Positions 45,114-53,041 of a stretch of DNA of 64,000 nucleotides are shown here, piece after piece. A program made the position numbers and the translations under genes. Positions within the stretch are counted from its first letter, which is position 1. Every line of letters begins with the position of its first letter. This DNA is from JBOGNO01 sp050747245 (lineage in GTDB: Bacteria; Acidobacteriota; Terriglobia; Acidiferrales; UBA7541), in assembly GCA_050747245.1 (NCBI GenBank), contig JBOGNO010000008.1:124001-188000 (forward strand), written 5' to 3'. A model generated the notes under the pieces. That model saw nothing but the letters and a program-made list of their open reading frames with translations, was not told the origin of the DNA and did no database searches.

Positions 45114-46844
45114 GGCCGCATGATTTTGTTTTTGAGCCGCCGCACTAAAAAATTCGAAAGCTCCCAGATCAAATGATTTTCCCTGAGGGCGCGGGATCCC
45201 CTCAATATCCATCAAAATTCCAGTATCGACGCCCGCATTGATCGCAGGGCTTGTACTCCGGAGACGGAAGTTGAATTCGGAGAGGTTGAAGAATTGGGGG
45301 TCTGAGTTCAGCGAATTTGAGAGTCCAGAGGGCGGCGCACCGTTTGCAAAAAAAAGATTGTGATCGCCGATAACCCCTGTCGTGCCCGACTCAAAATAGT
45401 CCTCACCATCAATCTGCAGGATGATGTTGTTCTGCATTTTCACGAGCACTCGGGGATTTGACCCGTCAAATCTCCCCACGGCCCCGCTGCCCCGGAATGG
45501 CCCCGCATGCGAGCCGCAATCGTACATCGTATTGTTGTAAATCAGCACGGTTCCACTGCCGGAGGATCCGGTGTTTACGATTCCAGGAAAGTAGATGCAA
45601 GCATAGTTGGCTGAACCGTCGGGAGGGTCAGGGCCTCTGCCGACCGAGTAAATCACATTGTTATAAGCTTCAATGGTTCCCTGCGAGGGATCAATCGTCG
45701 CGAAATTGATGCCGTCGCATGGATCCCCATGGATGAGGTTGTCATGAACATGCAAATCGAACTGATTCCTTCCGGAGCCCCGCGCCGTCGGGCTGGAATG
45801 GAATTGGATCGCCCTGCAGTCATTATTATCGTGAATGTTGTTCCACGCCGCTTCCACATGATTGGTGTCTGTAGTGAAATACACCGCATGATACTGTTTG
45901 GAGGATCCCTGCGGGCGATTCGTGGAAACGTCCGTGACTTCGTTGCCGAGGAACTTGACTCCATTCGGGTCGCCTCCGAGCGAGGCTTCGAAACATCCTT
46001 CCGGAGCATTCCCATTAGGACATTCAATTTTGGTGCCCACGACTCTCCACCCGCCGACATCACCGACAACGACCGCCGAAGCGCATCCTCCAATGATTGT
46101 CCAATTGCCGCCGCCGCCTGAAATTGTGACCCAGCCCGAGCCGGTATTTCGGATACCGTTTCGTTGGTCCGATCCGTCTGAGCAACCGTTTGCGTCGCCG
46201 AGCTGAACCGTGGCGTTTGGATAGGCAACAAAGGCTTTTGGCTCTCCGGGTTTTCCCCCTTTTGTGATCAGCATGGATGAATGCCAGCCGGATCCATCGT
46301 TTCTATTCTGAACCAACCCATCCTCGAGGTAGCATGCGTCGCCAGACGACATGGCATCCCGGCATTTTAGGATCGCCTTAAAGGGGGCGGCGAAACTCCC
46401 ATTGTTGGAATCGGAGCCGCTTGGCGAGACGAAATAAATCTTGCCCGCCGAGCGGACCGTGAAATTTACGGTTTTGTTGCTCGCTTGACCCTCCACGGTC
46501 ACGACCACGGGGCCGGACGTCACACTTCCCCCAAGCTGGCAGGTAACGCGAGAATCGCTCCACACTGGGCAGTTGTCCACAGTGCCACCGCCGAATGTGA
46601 CCGTCGAAGCTTTCTGCGTCCTTCCAAACCGCCTTCCATAGATTGTGACGAAAACACCCTTGTTGTTTTGCCCCCCAGACTTTGGCCCGCTATCGAGATC
46701 CGTAAAGAAGACCGCGGGCGGCGGAGCCGGCAAGACAACCGAAGGTGACGCGAGAGGGTTTCCCACGAGGATGAGGAAAAGCCCCAAAATGCCTGCCCCG
46801 AGGGGGACCGGTTCACTCAAGATGCTGAGAGCTCTAATGTGCAT
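45048..46844 (-). CDS. Secreted beta-helix protein with IPT/TIG domain (paralog A)
   Basis: A 598-residue exported protein. A hydrophobic leader (GAGILGLFLILVG) precedes an IPT/TIG domain (about 45-130, FFTDLDSGPKSGGQ to NFTVRS), then a right-handed parallel beta-helix (about 135-560), the fold of pectate lyases and carbohydrate-binding proteins. It is closely similar to the gene at 48270, sharing for example NGNAPEGCFE, HVHDN, CDGINFATIDPS and VGRFDGSNP. After EFF the two part: here the last about 31 residues are encoded antisense to the deacetylase. It may bind or cleave the EPS; no catalytic residues were identified. Confidence 0.8.
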   Translation of the reverse strand: MHIRALSILSEPVPLGAGILGLFLILVGNPLASPSVVLPAPPPAVFFTDLDSGPKSGGQNNKGVFVTIYGRRFGRTQKASTVTFGGGTVDNCPVWSDSRVTCQLGGSVTSGPVVVTVEGQASNKTVNFTVRSAGKIYFVSPSGSDSNNGSFAAPFKAILKCRDAMSSGDACYLEDGLVQNRNDGSGWHSSMLITKGGKPGEPKAFVAYPNATVQLGDANGCSDGSDQRNGIRNTGSGWVTISGGGGNWTIIGGCASAVVVGDVGGWRVVGTKIECPNGNAPEGCFEASLGGDPNGVKFLGNEVTDVSTNRPQGSSKQYHAVYFTTDTNHVEAAWNNIHDNNDCRAIQFHSSPTARGSGRNQFDLHVHDNLIHGDPCDGINFATIDPSQGTIEAYNNVIYSVGRGPDPPDGSANYACIYFPGIVNTGSSGSGTVLIYNNTMYDCGSHAGPFRGSGAVGRFDGSNPRVLVKMQNNIILQIDGEDYFESGTTGVIGDHNLFFANGAPPSGLSNSLNSDPQFFNLSEFNFRLRSTSPAINAGVDTGILMDIEGIPRPQGKSFDLGAFEFFSAAAQKQNHAALRGRDGVAMIGGLRTAAKTFP

Positions 46845-46845
46845 T

Positions 46846-46927
46846 TGTGTCTCGATTAGACTTTGCCTCGATCCTTTGTTTTCAGCAACTTAGCTCCTAT
46901 CTTGTTTCCGGGTGTGTCTCGATTAGA
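46846..46927. repeat. 15-bp direct repeat pair
   Basis: TGTGTCTCGATTAGA occurs at 46846-46860 and again at 46913-46927. The first copy covers the ribosome-binding position just before the beta-helix start at 46844. The copies are 67 bp apart. Confidence 0.8.
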
Positions 46928-46950
46928 AATGGCCTCGCCCGCAATAAACA

Positions 46951-46977
46951 CGAAGGCGGGGAGAAGCCCCGCCTTCG
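46951..46977. repeat. Perfect 11-bp GC-rich hairpin
   Basis: CGAAGGCGGGG (46951-46961) pairs with CCCCGCCTTCG (46967-46977) around AGAAG. It lies between divergent genes, where a terminator is not expected. On the minus strand TGTTTATTG follows, so an attenuator in the beta-helix leader, or an intergenic repeat element, are both possible. Confidence 0.6.
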
Positions 46978-47271
46978 CAAGTTGCCTTAATTTCCAAACA
47001 TTAATTATAGCATACCTACTGTTCGAAGTAAAGTACCAGGACTAGGAATTCGAGCCGCGGCACGCACGTGAAGGATTTGAGTGGGTGGTTCCTTGATGGA
47101 ACCTCGGACCATCCCCTTGGGTACTGGGTCAGTTTGAAAAGCAGCACGAGGTGGGAAGCGGGTCTTTTGTGGGCTCTCCTCCAGCGATCCTATCCCGCCG
47201 CACAAGGCGGTAGTCGCCAAATTTGACGCATGGGCGGTCTTGTTGCATAAAGGAGAACAGGGAGAGTCTCC

Positions 47272-47634
47272 ATGGGCGAAAAAGAGAAAAAGAACTCGAT
47301 GGGCCAGCCACTGCCCGAGCTGCCGGTCGCTGATGTAGAACGCGCACAATAGCATTACAGAGATGCACTCGGCTTTGAGATTGGCTGGCTTTACCCCGGC
47401 AAAGGGATTGGAGCCGTGTCACGCGATAAAGCGGTGATATTCTTCCGGAAGAGAGAGCCGCCATTTGAACCTGCCATTCACTGGGTGTTCGCTGAAGATG
47501 TCGATGCGTGGTGCCAGGAACTGACGTCGTTAGGTGCGAACATCGTGGATCCTCTGGAAAAAAAACCTTGGGGATTACGGCAGTTCACCGTAAAGGATCT
47601 TGATGGGAACCTCTTCTATTTCTACTGTGACTAA
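47272..47634 (+). pseudogene. Glyoxalase/VOC-family gene interrupted by an amber codon
   Basis: An ATG at 47272 with GGGAGAG upstream opens a frame encoding LPELPVADVERAQ, then TAG at 47350-47352, then HYRDALGFEIGWLYPGKG and a full VOC domain to 47634, ending in LRQFTVKDLDGNLFYFYCD. One frame runs through except for this single stop at codon 27, where CAG to TAG would be the simplest change. VOC proteins include glyoxalases and drug-binding proteins. The gene is either newly broken, re-started at a GTG at 47416, or read through. Downstream lies a second, intact VOC gene. Confidence 0.8.
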
Positions 47635-47717
47635 CCAGGCCGCTAGAGCGGGCCGCTGCAAGGCGCGTGAGAGGGGCTTTCGAAGGATGGCAGGCGCTCA
47701 AATCAGGAGCCCACGCT

Positions 47718-48137
47718 ATGACCCATGAAGCCGGCGAGGCTGTACTACGCCCTATTCTCAATTCAACCGAAGCACAATTGTTCGTTGCCGACATCAAAGC
47801 ATCGTGCGATTTCTATACCGATAAGCTCGGCTTCACAGTCGCCTTCGTCTATGGCGATCCGCCATTCTACGGGCAGGTCACCCGCGATCATGCGCGGCTT
47901 AATTTGAGGGTGGTCGGCGAACCCGTGTTCGCTGGTGATGTTCGGGAACGCGAAGGCCTGCTCTCCGCTTCGATCACCGTCGCCAGCGCAGACGAGATCG
48001 AGCAGCTTTTTTTAAGTTACCAGGCCGCAGGAGTGCGCTTTCGCCAAACATTGAAGAAGGAGCCTTGGGGCGCCAGAACCTTCGTCGTACTGGATCCCGA
48101 TGGAAATCACATACTCTTTGCCGGTCCGGCCGATTGA
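47718..48137 (+). CDS. Glyoxalase/VOC-superfamily protein
   Basis: A 139-residue protein of one VOC unit: AQLFVADIKASCDFYTDKLGF, a middle strand region, and WGARTFVVLDPDGNHILF, the usual closing motif with a metal-site glutamate position not clearly kept. Such proteins bind or detoxify small molecules; the substrate is unknown. The ATG at 47718 has AGGAG about 10 bases upstream. It follows the broken VOC gene and sits between the two beta-helix paralogs, in a block unlike its EPS surroundings. Confidence 0.85.
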   Translation: MTHEAGEAVLRPILNSTEAQLFVADIKASCDFYTDKLGFTVAFVYGDPPFYGQVTRDHARLNLRVVGEPVFAGDVREREGLLSASITVASADEIEQLFLSYQAAGVRFRQTLKKEPWGARTFVVLDPDGNHILFAGPAD

Positions 48138-48269
48138 AGTGGCTTGCTGTGCAGGAGGCCGATAGTGGGTGGGGGTGGTATTTCAAACTGCCCCGCTACC
48201 TCCCCGTGGCTCAGCTTGCGAGTCTCGGTTCAATTCCCCGTGTGATCTCGAGGTGGGACGAAGTCTGGC

Positions 48270-49940
48270 TTATTTTACGACGACAGAAAGATTCTGCGGG
48301 GGGTTCGGTTTTGGCACGGAACTACCGGTGAAGAATTCGTAGGCTCCCATGTCGTAGGCTTTACCCTGCGGCCTAATTATACCGATGATGTCGGTGGCCG
48401 CAGAGGTGTTGACTCCCGCGTCTATCGCCGGACTCAAGGACTGAAGGCTAAAGTCTCCGGCTAGTGCATTCGTCAACAGTGCATCCAGATTTACCGAATT
48501 TGTAAATCCAGCGGGAGGAGCACCAGCGCCAAAAAACAGATTGTGATCACCGGTGATTCCGGTACTCGATGGCTCAAGGTAGGGCTCTCCCGGCAGTTGC
48601 TCGATGATGTTATCGGTCATGGTGACGGTAACATTGGGATTCGAGCCGTCGAACCGGCCCACCGCTCCGTTGCCATTAAACGGGCCGGCGTGCGGGCCAC
48701 AATTATAAAATGTGTTGTTATAGACGAGCGCCGCGCCGCTGCCCGCAGAACCAGTATTCACCGTACCCGGAAAATAGATGCAGACATAATTCGCTGCGCC
48801 ATCGGGCGGGTCCGGGCCAAGCCCCACGTTGGCAATGACATTGTTGTATGCCTCGACGGTTCCTTTGGAAGGATCAATGGTGGCGAAATTGATTCCGTCA
48901 CAATGGTCGCCGTTGATGACGTTATCGTGCACGTGCAGGTCGTATTGATTGAAACCTGTCCCTCCACTGAGAGGGCTGGAGTGAAACTGCAGCGCCCGGC
49001 AGGTAGCATTGGCGTGGATGAAGTTCCACCCAAAGTCGATGTGATTCGAATCCGTCGTGAAATAGACTGCGTGGTATTGCTTGCCAGCGGAGACGTTCAC
49101 ACTGACGTCGTGGACGTTATTGCCGAGAACGTGCTCCATACTCGTGAAGATAGCGGCAGATTCAAAGCAGCCTTCCGGCGCGTTTCCATTGGGACAAGAA
49201 ATGTCATTGGCGATCACGCGCCAGCCTTCCCCATGCGCCGTATCCATCGCGATGGTTCCGGCACGCAAGGTGATGCCAGCGAAAACCTGAAACGGCTCAT
49301 TATTTTCATTGCGCACGCCAATGTCTTGACTTCCGCCTATCGTGACCGTCGCACCCGGATACGCTATCCAGGCAACCGGGTTGGACTGCGTTCCCGCCAC
49401 ATCGGGGTTGAAGGAGGAGCGCAAGCCGGGGTCAACGGAGTCCTCCGCGGTGTAGGAGACTCCGTTCATCAGATATACAATCGAACCAGCGGTGATTGAT
49501 TTCTTGGCGTGCATCAAGCCTTGCCAGCAGCTTCCAAACGCTCCGCTGGCGGAATCGTTTCCGGAAGGGGAAACGCAGAAGATACTTCCGGCTCGCACTG
49601 TGAACGGGGCGCCATTGGAACTTCCCGCCGACGTCGCGACTACGACATTGCCGGTGTTCGCAGCGGCCCCAATGGAAACGCTGATTTTGGAATCCGACCA
49701 GGCGAGATAGGCGGCCGCCTGCCCGCCTCCAATGGTCACCGTCGAACTGCCCTGCGTCGCGCCAAAGCGCGCACCGTATATAGTAAGAATCGTGCCCTGG
49801 CTATTCTGGCCGCTAGAATTGGGGCCGCTGACAAGATCCGTATAGAAAATTGCAGGCGGAGCTGACTGCGCGAGCGAATTATTTGACGCGACGAAAAGGC
49901 CGCCGAGCAGAAGTCCGATGAAAAGAAGGCTTTTCCCCAT
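48270..49940 (-). CDS. Secreted beta-helix protein with IPT/TIG domain (paralog B)
   Basis: A 556-residue exported protein: signal peptide (SLLFIGLLLGGLFVASNNSLAQ; shown as its start and end only in sense), an IPT/TIG domain (FYTDLVSGPNSSGQ to FTVRAGS), then a right-handed beta-helix and a short proline-rich tail ending NLSVVVK, which looks like the first strand of a fibronectin type III domain. The ATG at 49940 has AGGGA before it. A sigma-54 promoter lies about 390 bp upstream on the same strand. The paralog is at 45048. Likely to be an EPS- or surface-associated protein; no enzyme activity can be assigned. Confidence 0.82.
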   Translation of the reverse strand: MGKSLLFIGLLLGGLFVASNNSLAQSAPPAIFYTDLVSGPNSSGQNSQGTILTIYGARFGATQGSSTVTIGGGQAAAYLAWSDSKISVSIGAAANTGNVVVATSAGSSNGAPFTVRAGSIFCVSPSGNDSASGAFGSCWQGLMHAKKSITAGSIVYLMNGVSYTAEDSVDPGLRSSFNPDVAGTQSNPVAWIAYPGATVTIGGSQDIGVRNENNEPFQVFAGITLRAGTIAMDTAHGEGWRVIANDISCPNGNAPEGCFESAAIFTSMEHVLGNNVHDVSVNVSAGKQYHAVYFTTDSNHIDFGWNFIHANATCRALQFHSSPLSGGTGFNQYDLHVHDNVINGDHCDGINFATIDPSKGTVEAYNNVIANVGLGPDPPDGAANYVCIYFPGTVNTGSAGSGAALVYNNTFYNCGPHAGPFNGNGAVGRFDGSNPNVTVTMTDNIIEQLPGEPYLEPSSTGITGDHNLFFGAGAPPAGFTNSVNLDALLTNALAGDFSLQSLSPAIDAGVNTSAATDIIGIIRPQGKAYDMGAYEFFTGSSVPKPNPPQNLSVVVK

Positions 49941-50330
49941 TTTTCCCTCACTTCCTATTCCGGTGGTGAATCCTCTATACAAGTTGCAGAGCTTGATCTG
50001 CGTCAAAAGTTTGCTGGAATTGTGCTGGAGCAAGCGCGGCTCAGGATCAGGGATTCCGCCACGAGAGCACGATTCCTTATGAATCTTAGGTTGCTGAAGG
50101 GATGAAAGCGACGTACCAGAAGAACGGTTGAGGTACAGGTTTGCTGCCTGCCCGAAATGTCAGGCTCGCGCAGTTTTGGTTTCTGATTCAGTAGATGGCG
50201 CGTCATTTTCTGACGGCAATCAGGGAATGAAGCGCCGAGAGATGGCGGGGCCGGCACTCAGGCATCTTTTTTGGTTTGGGAGCTACGGGGTAGGACGAAC
50301 AAAATTGCGATGGCATGTAGGGGGCAGTAG

Positions 50331-50346
50331 TGCAATCGCTGTGCCA
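50331..50346 (-). promoter_or_regulatory. Sigma-54 promoter of beta-helix paralog B
   Basis: On the minus strand TGGCAC (50346-50341), five bases, then TTGCA (50335-50331): a full match to the -24/-12 consensus. It points to the gene starting at 49940, with a leader of about 380 bases. Confidence 0.7.
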
Positions 50347-50358
50347 GTTCTAGAACTG
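50345..50358. promoter_or_regulatory. 14-bp perfect palindrome abutting the sigma-54 promoter
   Basis: CAGTTCTAGAACTG is a perfect palindrome directly upstream of, and overlapping by two bases, the -24 element. It could bind a repressor or activator dimer. Confidence 0.4.
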
Positions 50359-50571
50359 TCTAAACTATTGAAAGCAAGGGGACAAGTGCTTCACGGCCTC
50401 CATCCCCGAGGCCGGCTAGTTGTAAATAGTTCCGCAGCCCTGAAATCTTGGCAGCTCGGGATTGAAACCGCTGCCCGGCAGAGTCATTGTGTTCCTCGAG
50501 CGTTCAAAATTTCCGGGAAATTGATGTGAAGAACGAGCGCGGGGAATAGGCGCTTCGCGGGAACGACGGCA

Positions 50572-51852
50572 TCATTTGTTCAAAACCGAGAGATAGCAGG
50601 CGTTCGTCATGCGGGCGATGGAAAGCCAGGGATCTTCCTCGTAGGAGTGCTCGGCGGAAAGCTGGCGAGACAGCCGATTTCTTTCGCTCGGGTCGCAAGC
50701 CAATCTCTGGATGGCCGAGACCAGTCCGGAGGTATCGCCGTAATTCACGAGAAGGGCATTTTTTCCGTCGTGAAGCAACTCGCGGAACGCGGGCAAATTC
50801 GTGGCGACGACGGCCTTTCCATAAGTCAAGCTGGTCATCAGCGCGCCGCTTGTAGTGATTTCGCTATAAGGATAGACAATGATATCGGCAGCCTGATAGC
50901 AGGCCTCCACTTCTTCCACGGAGAGAAAACGAAGCACTAGGCGGACCGAAGAATCGAGGCCGAGTTCACTCACCCTGCGCGCGATGCGAGTGAGTTCTTT
51001 TTTTTCTCCGCTTCCGGCGATCACAAGCAGGGCGCTTGGACAGGTTTTCTGAAGCTGACTCCACGACTCCAACAAGAAATCGACGCCCTTGTACGGCCGC
51101 ACGATCCCCTGCCATAAGACCAAGGTCTTATCGGCAGGGAGGTCAAGCTTTTTTCGCGCTTCCTCTGGCGAACAATTTTTCCGATCGTAGAACAGGGGTC
51201 CATGCGGAATGATTGAGATGGCCGAAGGAGAAATGCCAAATTCATCGGTCAGGCGCTTTCGCGCAGCTTCATTCTGGCAAATAAGCGCATCCGCAAGAAC
51301 GTACAGGCGCCCGTAAAGATCTTTGCGGCGCTCTCCGGTGCCCTGCGGCAAGACATTGTGAACAGTGTGAACAATCTTGATATGCAGGCGCTTGGCGTAG
51401 GCGACGAACCAAAGTTCCAATGGCCACCCGCGTTCCAGGAGGGGAAGAAACTCCGTGTGCAAAATGTCCGGGCGCCGAAATGTAAAGCGAACAGCCAAGA
51501 GGAACGAGTTCAGGAGAAATTCCACGAATTTGAGCGCTTGCCGCGAGGGGGCATTGCGAATGGAGAAACGCGAAACGACGTCCGACAGGCCCGAATTGTT
51601 TTTCAATCCTACTCGACGGAAAAGATTCCTGTCCTGGTGATAGGAGATGGCCGCCAGATCAAAATTGACACCGGCTTCGCGGAGTCCCCGGCAGAAATAC
51701 GCATCGTAATAAGGGACGTAGCACCACAAATCGAGAACCAACACGCGGGGGCGCTTCACAGGCGGATTGGCGGGCGTTTCTCGACGCCTCCCGGCATCCA
51801 TCTGCAAGCGCTGCCGGGCTAGCTCTTCGGGCGACCTCGAAGCCACAGCCAC
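50572..51852 (-). CDS. Family 4 glycosyltransferase
   Basis: A 426-residue GT4 enzyme. VLVLDLWCYVPYYDAYFCRGL opens the acceptor domain; VLWQGIVRPYKGVDFLLESW and ADIIVYPYSEITTSGALMTSL mark the donor domain, in which the second glutamate of the usual EX7E pattern is not obvious. A GTG start with AGGAAAGGA upstream overlaps no gene but begins two bases after the previous stop, so it is coupled to the transferase before it. Confidence 0.85.
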   Translation of the reverse strand: MAVASRSPEELARQRLQMDAGRRRETPANPPVKRPRVLVLDLWCYVPYYDAYFCRGLREAGVNFDLAAISYHQDRNLFRRVGLKNNSGLSDVVSRFSIRNAPSRQALKFVEFLLNSFLLAVRFTFRRPDILHTEFLPLLERGWPLELWFVAYAKRLHIKIVHTVHNVLPQGTGERRKDLYGRLYVLADALICQNEAARKRLTDEFGISPSAISIIPHGPLFYDRKNCSPEEARKKLDLPADKTLVLWQGIVRPYKGVDFLLESWSQLQKTCPSALLVIAGSGEKKELTRIARRVSELGLDSSVRLVLRFLSVEEVEACYQAADIIVYPYSEITTSGALMTSLTYGKAVVATNLPAFRELLHDGKNALLVNYGDTSGLVSAIQRLACDPSERNRLSRQLSAEHSYEEDPWLSIARMTNACYLSVLNK

Positions 51853-51854
51853 AA

Positions 51855-52994
51855 CTATCCTTTCCTTTGTGTTCGAGCGGGAGATCTAGACTGCTCCAGC
51901 AGACCATCATAAAGGCGAAGATAGTTCTCCGCCATTGCAGCCGATGAGAACTGACGCTCCACGAGGGCGCGGCCATTTTCGCCGAGCTTTCGACGGAGCT
52001 GCTCATCCAAGAGCAGCCGCATGAGGGCCTCGCGCAATGCACCGACGGCGCCAGGTTTGATGAGAAGGCCCGTTTCGTCATTTCGGATTAGATCCGGCAC
52101 TGCACCAACGCTCGTAGCCACGACAGGGCGTTGGGCCGCCAGGGCCTCCAGAACGACGAGAGGCATGCCTTCCACATAAGAAGGCTGGGCCAAGACGTCG
52201 AGCGATGCATAGATTTCCGGAAGGTCATCGCGCCGTCCGAGAAAAGCGACGCTGGCTTGAATGCCCAGACGCTGCGTGGAGGCCTCAAGATTCTGCCGCT
52301 CGGGGCCCTCGCCTACGAATACAAAGCGCGTGCCCGGCAGTTGCGCGAGGATTTCCTTCGCGGCTTTGAGGAAGACTTCTCCGCCCTTCGCGGGCACAAG
52401 GCGTCCCACGATACCCACAATTAACGCATCGCGATAAAGAGGGTCCGCGCGGAGGGCAGGCGTTGCATGAGCGTACAGATGCAAATCTATTCCGTTGGGG
52501 ATCAGGGAAACCCTTTTAGCGGAGACGCCAAATCTGCGTAAAGCCCGAACTACGTCGGGAGAAACAGCCGCGATAGCGGGGAATTTCCGGAGGATGATAC
52601 GGTCCGCGACGGAATAGGCCCACAGAGTGGCGGTGCGGTCCGGCCAATTGTGACAAGTTGCGATCAGTGAAACGTGGCAGGCGCGCGCGGACAAGAATCC
52701 GTAGAGATCCGCCTTATATCCGTGCGTGTGCAAGACATCGATGGCCTGAGACTTGACGTGGCGCTCGATCGCCTGGATGGCGTCGCGATCGACGCGTCCC
52801 CGGCAAGGAAAAAGATGAGTTTCGAGCCCGAGACGCCGGGCGTGTTGTGCAATATCCAGGTTGGGATTGTGCGCGTTGTGGAACACGCCGACCTGAACAT
52901 GACTCTTCCGCTCCTCGAGGGCATGCGAAAGAGTCAGCAGCATGTTTTCGGCGCCGTAATTGCCCGCGCTGCTGATGAGCTGCAGGATTTTCAT
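51855..52994 (-). CDS. Family 4 glycosyltransferase
   Basis: A 379-residue GT4 enzyme with N-terminal LQLISSAGNYGAENMLLTL, IPNGIDLHLY, VGRLVPAKGGEVFLKA and PSYVEGMPLVVLEALAAQRP with the EX7E-type donor motif. It is preceded by the double deacetylase (gap 47 bp) and followed directly by another GT4, so these three minus-strand genes form one transcription unit of EPS tailoring enzymes. Sugar specificity is unknown. Confidence 0.9.
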   Translation of the reverse strand: MKILQLISSAGNYGAENMLLTLSHALEERKSHVQVGVFHNAHNPNLDIAQHARRLGLETHLFPCRGRVDRDAIQAIERHVKSQAIDVLHTHGYKADLYGFLSARACHVSLIATCHNWPDRTATLWAYSVADRIILRKFPAIAAVSPDVVRALRRFGVSAKRVSLIPNGIDLHLYAHATPALRADPLYRDALIVGIVGRLVPAKGGEVFLKAAKEILAQLPGTRFVFVGEGPERQNLEASTQRLGIQASVAFLGRRDDLPEIYASLDVLAQPSYVEGMPLVVLEALAAQRPVVATSVGAVPDLIRNDETGLLIKPGAVGALREALMRLLLDEQLRRKLGENGRALVERQFSSAAMAENYLRLYDGLLEQSRSPARTQRKG

Positions 52995-53041
52995 GACTCA
53001 ATTGAAGAACTTATCGGGAGAACGGTCAACGCTCGCCGCGC

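Larger units (their letters stand above)
46845..47271. other. 427-bp gap with direct repeats and a strong hairpin
   Basis: Lies upstream of both the beta-helix gene (minus) and the broken glyoxalase gene (plus). It holds the 15-bp direct repeat and the hairpin described separately. From about 47040 no signal or coding similarity was found. Confidence 0.5.
49941..50571. other. 631-bp gap with sigma-54 promoter
   Basis: Holds the minus-strand sigma-54 promoter at 50331-50346 and its palindrome. An open frame on the plus strand (50128-50529, TTG start) has no recognisable similarity and is not called. Confidence 0.5.

Noticed and set aside
48205..48235. GGTTCAATTCC resembles a T-loop.
   Set aside because: The flanking bases do not form a five-pair T-stem, and no tRNA body lies upstream.
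50128..50529. A 133-residue open frame on the plus strand.
   Set aside because: TTG start, no recognisable family, and it covers a sigma-54 promoter on the other strand.
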